Shown: piece after piece, positions 1 to 11,651 of the stretch
How positions within the stretch are numbered: the first letter of the stretch is position 1
Layout of the letters: each line of letters opens with the position of its first letter
From: Bilabrum cf. latius
Lineage: Eukaryota; Bigyra: Bicosoecida; Bigyra; Bicosoecida
Direction of reading: 5' to 3'
Length of the DNA stretch: 64,000 nt
NCBI GenBank assembly: GCA_965178125.1
Contig: OZ237739.1
Span: 1 to 64,000, forward strand
Position numbers and translations under genes: made by a program
Notes under the pieces: model-generated
Databases searched by the model: none
What the model saw: only the letters and a program-made list of their open reading frames with translations
Told to the model about the DNA's origin: nothing

Positions 1-247
1 ACCCTAACCCTAACCCTAACCCTAACCCTAACCCTAACCCTAACCCTAACCCTAACCCTAACCCTAACCCTAACCCTAACCCTAACCCTAACCCTAACCC
101 TAACCCTAACCCTAACCCTAACCCTAACCCTAACCCTAACCCTAACCCTAACCCTAACCCTAACCCTAACCCTAACCCTAACCCTAACCCTAACCCTAAC
201 CCTAACCCTAACCCTAACCCTAACCCTAACCCTAACCCCTAACCCTA
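1..247. repeat. Terminal telomere repeat (CCCTAA)n
   Basis: Perfect CCCTAA repeats start at base 1, with one CCCCTAA variant near 236. The C-rich strand reads inward, as expected for the left end of a chromosome with a TTAGGG telomere. The reading frames through it (Arg-Val or Pro-Asn repeats) are not genes. Confidence 0.95.
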
Positions 248-371
248 AGAAAATATTTTTTCCCCGACCCTGTCCCTGACTTTATATTAGATACCCTAAC
301 CCTAACCCTAACCCTAACCCTAACCCTAACCCTAACCCTAACCCTAACCCTAACCCTAACCCTAACCCTAA
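248..371. repeat. Spacer plus second telomeric tract
   Basis: An AT-rich spacer of about 44 bp (containing 'gaaaatattttttccccg' and 'ctgactttatattagata') is followed by about 80 bp of CCCTAA. The same spacer recurs at about 2748-2793 and 4315-4359, and a longer 60-bp form that adds 'acaaatattgaagatg' closes each 155-bp array. Confidence 0.85.
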
Positions 372-1531
372 CCAGGCCGTCCCGATGCAGTTTGAACGGT
401 CTTCATATCACCTGTAGTTGCCGAGATCGTAGCACGTCGTTTTTCGGTGTGAAATTCTTCATACACCCATATCGGCGCCGCGCGGCCAGAACGGAACCTG
501 GGGAATATTTGGCCCATGTTTTGCCCCCAGGCCGTCCCGATGCAGTTTGAACGGTCTTCATATCACCTGTAGTTGCCGAGATCGTAGCACGTCGTTTTTC
601 GGTGTGAAATTCTTCATACACCCATATCGGCGCCGCGCGGCCAGAACGGAACCTGGGGAACATTTGGCCCATGTTTTGCCCCCAGGCCGTCCCGATGCAG
701 TTTGAACGGTCTTCATATCACCTGTAGTTGCCGAGATCGTAGCACGTCGTTTTTCGGTGTGAAATTCTTCATACACCCATATCGGCGCCGCGCGGCTAGA
801 ACGGAACCTGGGGAACATTTGGCCCATGTTGTGCCCCCAGGCCGTCCCGATGCAGTTTGAACGGTCTTCATATCACCTGTAGTTGCCGAGATCGTAGCAC
901 GTCGTTTTTCGGTGTGAAATTCTTCATACACCCATATCGGCGCCGCGCGGTCAGAACGGAACCTGGGGAACATTTGGCCCATGTTGTGCCCCCAGGCCGT
1001 CCCGATGCAGTTTGAACGGTCTTCATATCACCTGTAGTTGCCGAGATCGTAGCACGTCGTTTTTCGGTGTGAAATTCTTCATACACCCATATCGGCGCCG
1101 CGCGGCCAGAACGGAACCTGGGGAACATTTGGCCCATGTTGTGCCCCCAGGCCGTCCCGATGCAGTTTGAACGGTCTTCATATCACCTGTAGTTGCCGAG
1201 ATCGTAGCACGTCGTTTTTCGGTGTGAAATTCTTCATACACCCATATCGGCGCCGCGCGGCCAGAACGGAACCTGGGGAACATTTGGCCCATGTTGTGCC
1301 CCCAGGCCGTCCCGATGCAGTTTGAACGGTCTTCATATCACCTGTAGTTGCCGAGATCGTAGCACGTCGTTTTTCGGTGTGAAATTCTTCATACACCCAT
1401 ATCGGCGCCGCGCGGCCAGAACGGAACCTGGGGAACATTTGGCCCATGTTGTGCCCCCAGGCCGTCCCGATGCAGTTTGAACGGTCTTCATATCACCTGT
1501 AGTTGCCGAGATCGTAGCACGTCGTTTTTCG
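372..1531. repeat. Subtelomeric 155-bp tandem array 1
   Basis: About 7.5 copies of a 155-bp unit starting 'ccaggccgtcccgatgcag', with successive starts at 372, 527, 682 and so on. Copies differ at a few positions, such as ggccaga/ggctaga/ggtcaga and gttttg/gttgtg. The unit length is not a multiple of 3, so the 89-residue frames spanning each junction change frame from copy to copy and are unlikely to be genes. The array ends in mid-unit at the 60-bp AT-rich spacer. Confidence 0.9.
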
Positions 1532-1591
1532 ACAAATATTGAAGATGAAAATATTTTTTCCCCGACCCTGTCCCTGACTTTATATTAGATA

Positions 1592-1790
1592 CCCTAACCC
1601 TAACCCTAACCCTAACCCTAACCCTAACCCTAACCCTAACCCTAACCCTAACCCTAACCCTAACCCTAACCCTAACCCTAACCCTAACCCTAACCCTAAC
1701 CCTAACCCTAACCCTAACCCTAACCCTAACCCTAACCCTAACCCTAACCCTAACCCTAACCCTAACCCTAACCCCTAACCTAAACCCTAA
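1592..1790. repeat. Interstitial telomeric tract
   Basis: CCCTAA repeats, degenerate at the right end (cccctaacctaaaccctaat), fused directly to the middle of a 155-bp unit. This is a recombination-type junction. Confidence 0.85.
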
Positions 1791-2448
1791 TACCTGTAGT
1801 TGCCGAGATCGTAGCACGTCGTTTTTCGGTGTGAAATTCTTCATACACCCATATCGGCGCCGCGCGGTCAGAACGGAACCTGGGGAACATTTGGCCCATG
1901 TTGTGCCCCCAGGCCGTCCCGATGCAGTTTGAACGGTCTTCATATCACCTGTAGTTGCCGAGATCGTAGCACGTCGTTTTTCGGTGTGAAATTCTTCATA
2001 CACCCATATCGGCGCCGCGCGGCCAGAACGGAACCTGGGGAACATTTGGCCCATGTTGTGCCCCCAGGCCGTCCCGATGCAGTTTGAACGGTCTTCATAT
2101 CACCTGTAGTTGCCGAGATCGTAGCACGTCGTTTTTCGGTGTGAAATTCTTCATACACCCATATCGGCGCCGCGCGGCCAGAACGGAACCTGGGGAACAT
2201 TTGGCCCATGTTGTGCCCCCAGGCCGTCCCGATGCAGTTTGAACGGTCTTCATATCACCTGTAGTTGCCGAGATCGTAGCACGTCGTTTTTCGGTGTGAA
2301 ATTCTTCATACACCCATATCGGCGCCGCGCGGCCAGAACGGAACCTGGGGAACATTTGGCCCATGTTGTGCCCCCAGGCCGTCCCGATGCAGTTTGAACG
2401 GTCTTCATATCACCTGTAGTTGCCGAGATCGTAGCACGTCGTTTTTCG
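1791..2448. repeat. Subtelomeric 155-bp tandem array 2 (partial)
   Basis: About four copies of the 155-bp unit. The first starts mid-unit (cctgtagttgccgag) next to the telomeric tract, and the array ends at the 60-bp spacer at 2449-2508. Confidence 0.9.
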
Positions 2449-2508
2449 ACAAATATTGAAGATGAAAATATTTTTTCCCCGACCCTGTCCCTGACTTTAT
2501 ATTAGATA

Positions 2509-2747
2509 CCCTAACCCTAACCCTAACCCTAACCCTAACCCTAACCCTAACCCTAACCCTAACCCTAACCCTAACCCTAACCCTAACCCTAACCCTAACC
2601 CTAACCCTAACCCTAACCCTAACCCTAACCCTAACCCTAACCCTAACCCTAACCCTAACCCTAACCCTAACCCTAACCCTAACCCTAACCCTAACCCTAA
2701 CCCTAACCCTAACCCTAACCCTAACCCTAACCCTAACCCCTAACCCT
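2509..2747. repeat. Interstitial telomeric tract
   Basis: About 39 CCCTAA repeats ending in cccctaaccctaag, as at the chromosome terminus. It is the left part of the first copy of a 1566-bp higher-order repeat. Confidence 0.85.
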
Positions 2748-2860
2748 AAGAAAATATTTTTTCCCCGACCCTGTCCCTGACTTTATATTAGATACCCTAA
2801 CCCTAACCCTAACCCTAACCCTAACCCTAACCCTAACCCTAACCCTAACCCTAACCCTAA

Positions 2861-4020
2861 CCAGGCCGTCCCGATGCAGTTTGAACGGTCTTCATATCAC
2901 CTGTAGTTGCCGAGATCGTAGCACGTCGTTTTTCGGTGTGAAATTCTTCATACACCCATATCGGCGCCGCGCGGCCAGAACGGAACCTGGGGAATATTTG
3001 GCCCATGTTTTGCCCCCAGGCCGTCCCGATGCAGTTTGAACGGTCTTCATATCACCTGTAGTTGCCGAGATCGTAGCACGTCGTTTTTCGGTGTGAAATT
3101 CTTCATACACCCATATCGGCGCCGCGCGGCCAGAACGGAACCTGGGGAATATTTGGCCCATGTTGTGCCCCCAGGCCGTCCCGATGCAGTTTGAACGGTC
3201 TTCATATCACCTGTAGTTGCCGAGATCGTAGCACGTCGTTTTTCGGTGTGAAATTCTTCATACACCCATATCGGCGCCGCGCGGCTAGAACGGAACCTGG
3301 GGAACATTTGGCCCATGTTGTGCCCCCAGGCCGTCCCGATGCAGTTTGAACGGTCTTCATATCACCTGTAGTTGCCGAGATCGTAGCACGTCGTTTTTCG
3401 GTGTGAAATTCTTCATACACCCATATCGGCGCCGCGCGGCCAGAACGGAACCTGGGGAACATTTGGCCCATGTTTTGCCCCCAGGCCGTCCCGATGCAGT
3501 TTGAACGGTCTTCATATCACCTGTAGTTGCCGAGATCGTAGCACGTCGTTTTTCGGTGTGAAATTCTTCATACACCCATATCGGCGCCGCGCGGCCAGAA
3601 CGGAACCTGGGGAACATTTGGCCCATGTTTTGCCCCCAGGCCGTCCCGATGCAGTTTGAACGGTCTTCATATCACCTGTAGTTGCCGAGATCGTAGCACG
3701 TCGTTTTTCGGTGTGAAATTCTTCATACACCCATATCGGCGCCGCGCGGCCAGAACGGAACCTGGGGAACATTTGGCCCATGTTGTGCCCCCAGGCCGTC
3801 CCGATGCAGTTTGAACGGTCTTCATATCACCTGTAGTTGCCGAGATCGTAGCACGTCGTTTTTCGGTGTGAAATTCTTCATACACCCATATCGGCGCCGC
3901 GCGGCCAGAACGGAACCTGGGGAACATTTGGCCCATGTTGTGCCCCCAGGCCGTCCCGATGCAGTTTGAACGGTCTTCATATCACCTGTAGTTGCCGAGA
4001 TCGTAGCACGTCGTTTTTCG
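2861..4020. repeat. Subtelomeric 155-bp tandem array 3
   Basis: About 7.5 copies of the 155-bp unit. The order of variant copies is the same as in array 4, displaced by exactly 1566 bp (2861 and 4427). The 60-bp spacer follows at 4021-4079. Confidence 0.9.
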
Positions 4021-4079
4021 ACAAATATTGAAGATGAAAATATTTTTTCCCCGACCCTGTCCCTGACTTTATATTAGAT

Positions 4080-4426
4080 ACCCTAACCCTAACCCTAACC
4101 CTAACCCTAACCCTAACCCTAACCCTAACCCTAACCCTAACCCTAACCCTAACCCTAACCCTAACCCTAACCCTAACCCTAACCCTAACCCTAACCCTAA
4201 CCCTAACCCTAACCCTAACCCTAACCCTAACCCTAACCCTAACCCTAACCCTAACCCTAACCCTAACCCTAACCCTAACCCTAACCCTAACCCTAACCCT
4301 AACCCCTAACCCTAAGAAAATATTTTTTCCCCGACCCTGTCCCTGACTTTATATTAGATACCCTAACCCTAACCCTAACCCTAACCCTAACCCTAACCCT
4401 AACCCTAACCCTAACCCTAACCCTAA
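4080..4426. repeat. Interstitial telomeric tracts with short spacer
   Basis: CCCTAA tract, 44-bp spacer at about 4315-4359, then a second CCCTAA tract. It mirrors 2509-2860 and belongs to the second higher-order copy. Confidence 0.85.
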
Positions 4427-5586
4427 CCAGGCCGTCCCGATGCAGTTTGAACGGTCTTCATATCACCTGTAGTTGCCGAGATCGTAGCACGTCGTTTTTC
4501 GGTGTGAAATTCTTCATACACCCATATCGGCGCCGCGCGGCCAGAACGGAACCTGGGGAATATTTGGCCCATGTTTTGCCCCCAGGCCGTCCCGATGCAG
4601 TTTGAACGGTCTTCATATCACCTGTAGTTGCCGAGATCGTAGCACGTCGTTTTTCGGTGTGAAATTCTTCATACACCCATATCGGCGCCGCGCGGCCAGA
4701 ACGGAACCTGGGGAATATTTGGCCCATGTTGTGCCCCCAGGCCGTCCCGATGCAGTTTGAACGGTCTTCATATCACCTGTAGTTGCCGAGATCGTAGCAC
4801 GTCGTTTTTCGGTGTGAAATTCTTCATACACCCATATCGGCGCCGCGCGGCTAGAACGGAACCTGGGGAACATTTGGCCCATGTTGTGCCCCCAGGCCGT
4901 CCCGATGCAGTTTGAACGGTCTTCATATCACCTGTAGTTGCCGAGATCGTAGCACGTCGTTTTTCGGTGTGAAATTCTTCATACACCCATATCGGCGCCG
5001 CGCGGCCAGAACGGAACCTGGGGAACATTTGGCCCATGTTTTGCCCCCAGGCCGTCCCGATGCAGTTTGAACGGTCTTCATATCACCTGTAGTTGCCGAG
5101 ATCGTAGCACGTCGTTTTTCGGTGTGAAATTCTTCATACACCCATATCGGCGCCGCGCGGCCAGAACGGAACCTGGGGAACATTTGGCCCATGTTTTGCC
5201 CCCAGGCCGTCCCGATGCAGTTTGAACGGTCTTCATATCACCTGTAGTTGCCGAGATCGTAGCACGTCGTTTTTCGGTGTGAAATTCTTCATACACCCAT
5301 ATCGGCGCCGCGCGGCCAGAACGGAACCTGGGGAACATTTGGCCCATGTTGTGCCCCCAGGCCGTCCCGATGCAGTTTGAACGGTCTTCATATCACCTGT
5401 AGTTGCCGAGATCGTAGCACGTCGTTTTTCGGTGTGAAATTCTTCATACACCCATATCGGCGCCGCGCGGCCAGAACGGAACCTGGGGAACATTTGGCCC
5501 ATGTTGTGCCCCCAGGCCGTCCCGATGCAGTTTGAACGGTCTTCATATCACCTGTAGTTGCCGAGATCGTAGCACGTCGTTTTTCG
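4427..5586. repeat. Subtelomeric 155-bp tandem array 4
   Basis: Second copy of the 1566-bp higher-order unit, with the same copy number and same variant order as array 3. The 60-bp spacer follows at 5587-5645. Confidence 0.9.
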
Positions 5587-5645
5587 ACAAATATTGAAGA
5601 TGAAAATATTTTTTCCCCGACCCTGTCCCTGACTTTATATTAGAT

Positions 5646-5858
5646 ACCCTAACCCTAACCTAACCCTAACCCTAACCCTAACCCTAACCCTAACCCTAAC
5701 CCTAACCCTAACCCTAACCCTAACCCTAACCCTAACCCTAACCCTAACCCTAACCCTAACCCTAACCCTAACCCTAACCCTAACCCTAACCCTAACCCTA
5801 ACCCTAACCCTAACCCTAACCCTAACCCTAACCCTAACCCTAACCCTAACCCTAACCA
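5646..5858. repeat. Interstitial telomeric tract
   Basis: CCCTAA repeats with one shortened unit near the left end. They are followed by 110 bp of non-repeat AT-rich sequence (5859-5968) that does not match the other spacers. Confidence 0.85.
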
Positions 5859-5968
5859 ACAATAAATAAGATGTACAGATCAAGGGCTATCTAAATATAT
5901 ATAATGTGCGGCGTTTTTTTTTTGGTCAAAAAATGGGTCTGCCCCGATCCTAACATGACCCCCAGATA

Positions 5969-6078
5969 CCCTAACCCTAACCCTAACCCTAACCCTAACC
6001 CTAACCCTAACCCTAACCCTAACCCTAACCCTAACCCTAACCCTAACCCTAACCCTAACCCTAACCCTAACCCTAACC
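5969..6078. repeat. Innermost interstitial telomeric tract
   Basis: About 18 CCCTAA repeats forming the inner edge of the telomeric region. Single-copy sequence begins at 6079. Confidence 0.85.
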
Positions 6079-6838
6079 TGTTCTTGCTGGGAGGAGCCGT
6101 GTGAGGGCGGTGGATGGCTCCGGCGAATCAGAGGGTCCGGCGTGTTTTGGCCGGGTTGAGGATAGGGTAGATTGGTGTTTGAGTGTTTGGTGTTTGTTGA
6201 AAGGTGAACTTGTCTGCAACCGGATTTCCTCTGCAACCGGATTTCCTGGAAGACCCACACTGGCAGTGTTGGTCAAGAAGTTCTCGAGTTCCGGTTTATA
6301 GGGTAGGCCAACGGCATGCGTGGTGCAAGAACAACATGTATCCACACTCCCACACTTCAAGGACATTACTAGATGGACATAGCTTCGATATGGTCGCGGT
6401 GTAGAACAATTATAAGCGAACGCGACCTTCACTTGGCCGGGAAACGCATAGTGGTCCCAGAAGTACAGTCGTGGAAGCGTCTCATGGGGTCATGCATGGT
6501 CAGTCACCCTGAGCCCAAGATATTGGTCTAGAATTTGGCGACCACGTTGCAGGCCTCGAAACTGTCTCTAGTAAGACGTGGCTGCATTAATAATCAAAGC
6601 TCAACTGGCAATGCAAGCATCCCGATCATGAATCGTACTTCCGGTTCGATTTCGTTCGCAGATTGTATCGCCCCCAGGACCAACGGGGACACTACTTCTG
6701 TAGACTTTGGCTGGCATATGCAAGTACGAATAGCCATGTGCGTCAAGTAGCTAGGCATCTGGAGGCCATGCAGCCCAAAGTCGAGCAGTCGAGCCACATG
6801 GCAGCATTCGATACGTACCTCGAACTGACAGCCATCAG
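6079..6838. other. Subtelomeric unique sequence without a recognisable gene
   Basis: No frame here shows a recognisable domain. I looked for a Walker A motif that would complete the transporter downstream and found none. A 17-bp adjacent duplication (ctgcaaccggatttcct, twice) lies near 6213-6247. Confidence 0.5.
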
Positions 6839-9295
6839 TGCATGCTATCTGTTGAAGAGACGATGGCACTTGCGGTTGGCCTCTCTGTGGATATTCTTGA
6901 CTCATCCATCACTGAGGAGAAGGCCGCGAGCCATCTGCTAGAAATGTTTGGGCTTTTGCGTCTGAAAGACACACTCGTAGGAAGTAGCTGGGATTCCAGC
7001 CACGGAAATGGGCATTCCGGAATATCTGGGGGAGAGGTAAGATGTCATGGCTGCCACGCGCGCTTGTCTTGGGTTCGCCGCATTCAGCATGGATGCCACA
7101 CCGTTGCTTTGACCGATGCCTCTTGCATTTTCAACAGTCCCATTGTTTCATCACCACAGGCTAGACGACTATCAATTGCAGAAGCAATTTCCACCCCGAT
7201 GGCAGCTATGCTCCTCGACGAGCCGACTAACGGGCTGGATGCTGGCTGGGCGCTCCGAACTGTGGAGCTGCTTGGCCAGCTGGCCCGGTAGGCTCGCATC
7301 CCTGTGGTCATGACGCTGTAGTAGCCCTCGATAGATATATTCCAGCTGTTTGAGCACGTGGTCGTGCTTGGACTGGAGGGGCAGTGCATATACGAGGGGC
7401 CCCGGCAGGACGTGGCTCGGAGCTTGGTCTAGCGCGGCCTCGAGTGCCCGCTCCATGTGTCCCTCCCCGAGTGGCTCGTGGCGCTGGCATGCTCTCCGGG
7501 GGATGTACTGGCTGCGCACTGCCATCGATCGGGTTCACAGATCGCATCACCGTCCCCAAGCAGCCCCCTCTGGACACACGGCTAGAGCCGCGAGGAAGGC
7601 GCAGGGCGGGGGGTGGTCGGCAAACAAGGGCAAGTCACAGATGCAGTCAGCGGACAGATGTGCAATGACACTGGAAGTATCGCAGAGTCAAACACTACCG
7701 GAGACAATGTAGGCTAGGAAAGAGTGAAGGCCACCATCAGCCAGCTGGGCTCGAGCACCAGTAGTTTGCCAGCTCAAGTCCCCACGCAGGCCACTGTGTC
7801 TAGATCTGTTCAGGATACTCGCATGCCAGCACCTCCAGGTTGGACTACGCCGGATGCGGGCCGTTCCGAATTAGGCTCGCTGGACCGCATCTTCCACGAG
7901 CTGAGGCTGCTGCTGTGGGCAGATTGCCTTGTCGTGTGGCGGGACACTGCATATGTGAAGGCACACATTGTGAATGCAATTGTCATTGGGCTGCTGATTG
8001 GAGGGGTATACTTCCAGCTCGACTCTACCGATTACTAGCAGTAAGCCGCATCTGTGCATCACTAGCGCTTTGCCTCCTTAGCCTTCCCCTCACCTCCCTC
8101 TCCAAGATTGCACGCCGTGCCATCGTGCCGTCGCAGGGTGGTGTCGTTGTCGTATTTCTGCTACCTGTACTTGGTATCAGGTAACATCACAGTGATTCCG
8201 CTTGCTTTGAGATCCAGAGAAGTCGCCGCGAAGCATGTGCTCGCGTCGCGCGTTCGCTGGCCCTGTGCGCAGGCCTTGAGCGCGTGCCTAGCTACAATAC
8301 CGATCGCAGTATTGGAGTGCATCATCGTGTCGACCTGCTTCTACTTCATGGCAGGGCTCGTTCCGAATGCTGCGTCATACTCCCTCTTTGTTGGAATCGC
8401 CATTCTGGTGGACGTGGCGATGGCAGGCTATTTCAGATGCGTGGCCTGGCTGAGCGGGTCGAGAGGGTACGCCTTTGCCCAGTCGGTTGCTCTCGGCCCC
8501 TTGGCACTGATTCAGCTCACGAACGGGTTCGTGGTTACGCAAGAGAACCTCAGCCCGCTCTTCCAAGGCATTTATTGGGCTAACCCTCTCGCGCATGGGA
8601 TTCGGGCGGTGGCAATAGACCAGTTCCAGTCCCCTCGCTATGACCACAGGCTGCTGTTGGCGGCACCTCTGAATGGGTCCGCTGCCCTAGGTCCGCGGGC
8701 AGGAGATGCCTATTTGAATGCTTTCTAGATTTCAACAGAAAGAGGGGAATTCTGGGTTCTGGTTAGCCTAATGGTCCTCGTTCTGCAGGCCGTGTGTTGC
8801 AACGGATGCTCCATTGTGGCCTTCTCCTGCTGCATAGCTTCACCTGGAGATACTGCCATTCGCCATGCACGACCTGGGGTAAAACATGCTCGCAACGTGT
8901 TGGATGCCCTGGAGCGCGCGTCAGGCATTCCATCGCAGCCGGTCTAGGTATGTGAGGGTCGCCAGCCTGTCCCAAAACATGCATCGCCTCGATGCAGCAT
9001 CGCTTGGCAGGACCTGTCGGTTGCAGTGCACACCGATGCAGAGGACAAAGAAATACTGAGTAATGTCTATGGGATCTGTAGCAGTGGGCAGGTCGCGGCA
9101 GTCATGGGCAAGTCCGGGGCAGGGAAGAGCACGCTCATGAATGCGCTCGTTGGTGCGGCCCCAGCTGCTGGCTCAGTCCAGGGGACTGTGCGCGTTGGAT
9201 TTGCGAACGATCCTAGACGCGGTGGGCCTGCGGTTGCATACGTAGAGCAATTTTCCCACCTTGTGCCGCAGCAGACTGTGCTGGAGACATTGCAG
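6839..9295 (+). CDS. ABCG/PDR-type ABC transporter, incomplete
   Basis: Membrane export pump of the ABCG/PDR family, missing both ends. In order: the nucleotide-binding domain 1 C-terminal half (V-E-E-T segment, signature ISGGE, Walker B LLDEPTNGLD, then the loop TL-TAG-TAG-PS, normally T-I-H-Q-P-S); a transmembrane domain (about 7920-8600, with IPIAVLE and YWANPLAH segments); and the start of nucleotide-binding domain 2 with Walker A GKSGAGKST. Two introns fit: 7037-7159 (after ISGGE) and 8041-8136. The frame contains about nine TAG and no TAA or TGA. No Walker A for domain 1 is found upstream. Homology stops at TVLETLQ, where a minisatellite begins. The open frame suggests recent function; the missing ends suggest a subtelomeric remnant. 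Confidence 0.65.
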
Positions 9296-9725
9296 GTGCC
9301 AGTGCCGGGGCTAGCAGGTTGGGTGTGTGGGCGATGGATGGGGCCATGGTGCCAGTGCCGGGGCTAGCAGGTCGGGTGTGTGGGCGATGGATGGAGGCCA
9401 TGGTGCCTGTGCTGGTGCAAGCAGGTCGGGTGTGTGGGCGATGGATGGGTCCATGGTGCCTGTGCCGGGGCTAGCAGGTCGGGTGTGTGGGGCGATGGAT
9501 GGGGCCATGGTGCCTGTGCTGGGGCAAGCAGGTCGGGAGTGAGGGCGATGGATGGGGCCATGGTGCCTGTGCCGGGGCAAGCAAGTTGGGAGTGAGGGCG
9601 ATGGATGGGGCCATGGCGGATGTGCTGGGGCAAGCAGGTCGGGAGTGCGGGCGATGGATGGGGCCATGGCGGATGTGCTGGGGCAAGCAGGTCGGGAGTG
9701 CGGGCGATGGATGGGGCCATGGCGC
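9293..9725. repeat. 53-bp minisatellite
   Basis: About eight copies of a 53-54 bp unit containing 'ctagcaggtcgggtgtgtgg' or 'caagcaggtcgggagt' and 'gcgatggatggggccatgg'. It begins exactly where transporter homology ends. Repeat translations on either strand look like chance frames. Confidence 0.85.
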
Positions 9726-9930
9726 CTAGCACCATCGTTTCGAGCACAGATCTGGCTCAGTGCGATCGTGCGACCACTTGGACGCTGCACAGTATCGCCA
9801 TCTTGTGGACTCTGTCAACTTGTACGGAACATGCCAACTTTGGGGGAGCCTAATCCTAACCTAACCCCCCCTAAAACCCTAACCCACCTAAGCCTTGGAG
9901 GTTTCATCTCGAGTAAAGTCGAGTTCAACC
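9726..9930. other. Short intergenic region with degenerate telomere-like stretch
   Basis: Residual sequence after the minisatellite. Positions about 9849-9892 hold imperfect CCTAA repeats (cctaatcctaacctaacc, ccctaaaaccctaaccc), a possible eroded interstitial telomere just before the hydrolase gene. Confidence 0.5.
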
Positions 9931-11651
9931 ATGCAGATATTATTGGCTGCAATTCTTAGCGCATCAATCCTTGCTTTGGCACATGATGCGCCGTATGTAG
10001 GTGAGGGCCAACGTGAGGCTGAGCATTGGCTGCCTACCCGTGGATTCGCACGACAACGACCGGCTGCCCTCGATTCATTCGCCGGCATTTGGCCTTCCTT
10101 CCTCTATGGATCGACGAATTCGCAGCGGTTAATTCATACGACGCCACGAACGGCGCCTACAACGAGAGCCAGGTGCTGGCGGCCGCCGAGTACCTTGACA
10201 AGAGCGGCTACGCGGCGCGCACCATCGTCATCGACGGCGGATGGTACACGGATGCCGACGGTAACGCGATCATTGATGAGTACGGCCGCCCAATGCCGGA
10301 CCCGGAGCGGTTCCCGAGCTCCCGGGGCGGCCTCGGCTTCGGGCCGCTGGTGCAGAGGCTGCGGCAGTTCCAGAATTACGGGATGCTCAAGCTTGGCGTG
10401 TGGATGATCCGCGGGATCCCGCGCATCGCGGTTGAGAAAAACACCCCCATCTTCAACAGCAGCTTCCGAGCTCGCGACGCGTACACCCTCGAGACCAACT
10501 GTTCCTGGAGCTCTCTGGCCTTCGGTGTAGAGGCGCCCTCCCATGCGGGTGAGGCGTACTATAGCTCCTTGCACTCGATGCTGGCCGACTGGGGGGCCAC
10601 CTTCCTGAAAATGGACTGTATGTGGCCCTCAGAGAAGACTTGGAAGCAAGGGGAGAGCTTCCTTCCGGAGCTGGAGCTCTTCGGGCGCACCTTCAAGGCC
10701 GCCTCTATGTCCACGGGGCACTCCATCGACATCTCGCTCAGCCCGGGAGAGACGGTGACCCCTGCCAATGGAAGCTGGGTGGCCGCGCAAGGCTTTGCGA
10801 AGCTGTATCGCGTGACACAGGACCTCTGGGACGTGTGGCGCGCCGACAAAGGCGTACATTATCCGACGGACATCGTCAGCAAGCTCAACGTGGCAAGGGA
10901 TTTCGCCAAGGCGGGTCTCATTGGCGCCAACGGGTCGTTTCCAGACCTCGACATGATGCCCATTGGCAGGCTGGGGTCCCACGGCAAGCCCAGCGGGGGC
11001 AGGGAGGGCCCTGCAGGGTGCACCCACCTGACGGCCAGTCAGGCGCGGTTCGCCGCCACGCTCTGGGGCATTGCGAGGGCCCCTCTCGTGTACGGCGCGT
11101 ATCTTCCCCTGCAGCCGGACATGTACGACTGTGACAAAGTGGCGAAGGCGATCATGGAGAACCTGGGACTGCCGACGGTGCACTCGTTGGGCGTGGACCC
11201 GCGCGAGGTGAGCCGCGAGATGCCGCCCTGCTCGCAGGACGGAGGCGAGGGGGAGGACGAGGAGGGGATTGTCCCCCTGACTGCCACCTGGGTGTCGGGG
11301 GTGTGGGACCCCTTTGGCAAAGACGTGGCTAACGACGTGAACGTCGCAGTGCTCAACACGGACAGCAAGCCGAGGACAGTTACCATCCAATTCAACCAGA
11401 CCGGGTTAAAAGTAACTAGTATCGACAGGTGCTGGTGCACGCAGGACGTTTGGTATGACGACACCGGTGACGATGATAATGGAACTTGGCGCCCCTGGCC
11501 GCCTGGGGATGACCCGACGTCAACCTCCTCTGGATACATTACCCCGGACACGCCGCTCACTGTGACTGTTGGGCCCGAGGACGGATACCTGACCCTGCTG
11601 TACTCATCCAGCGAGAAGTACTATCCCTGCAAGCAGTGCAAGGGACGGTGA
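9931..11651 (+). CDS. Secreted alpha-galactosidase-like glycoside hydrolase (GH27 type)
   Basis: Predicted secreted or lumenal hydrolase that removes alpha-linked galactose or a related sugar. Exon 1 (9931-10000) encodes a signal peptide (MQILLAAILSASILALA). A 125-nt intron (10001-10125, gtgagg...ttcgcag) joins in phase to VNSYDA, the family's usual start of the (beta/alpha)8 barrel. Further marks: IDGGWY, PDPERFPSS, FLKMD with the expected nucleophile Asp at about residue 187, SLSPG, and PDLDMMPIG with the expected acid/base Asp near 297-299. The C-terminal beta domain has several Cys. Length is 531 aa. There is no TAG in the frame; the stop is TGA. Closest in style to plant and algal melibiase-family proteins; exact substrate unknown. 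Confidence 0.88.

Noticed and set aside
403-5502. Repeated 89-residue frames (MGQMFPRFRS...) in the 155-bp arrays
   Set aside because: The unit is 155 bp, not a multiple of 3, so each frame spans a junction and changes frame from copy to copy; no start, splice or domain signal. Tandem satellite explains it.
372-5586. CRISPR array
   Set aside because: Repeats are contiguous 155-bp tandem units without short repeats separated by unique spacers, in a eukaryotic subtelomere.
1635-6260. Arg-Val and Pro-Asn repeat frames
   Set aside because: They are translations of the CCCTAA telomere repeat.
8948-8997. 50-nt intron (gtatgtgagg...gatgcag) in the transporter
   Set aside because: Splicing it would break the frame into the second Walker A; the unspliced frame stays open.
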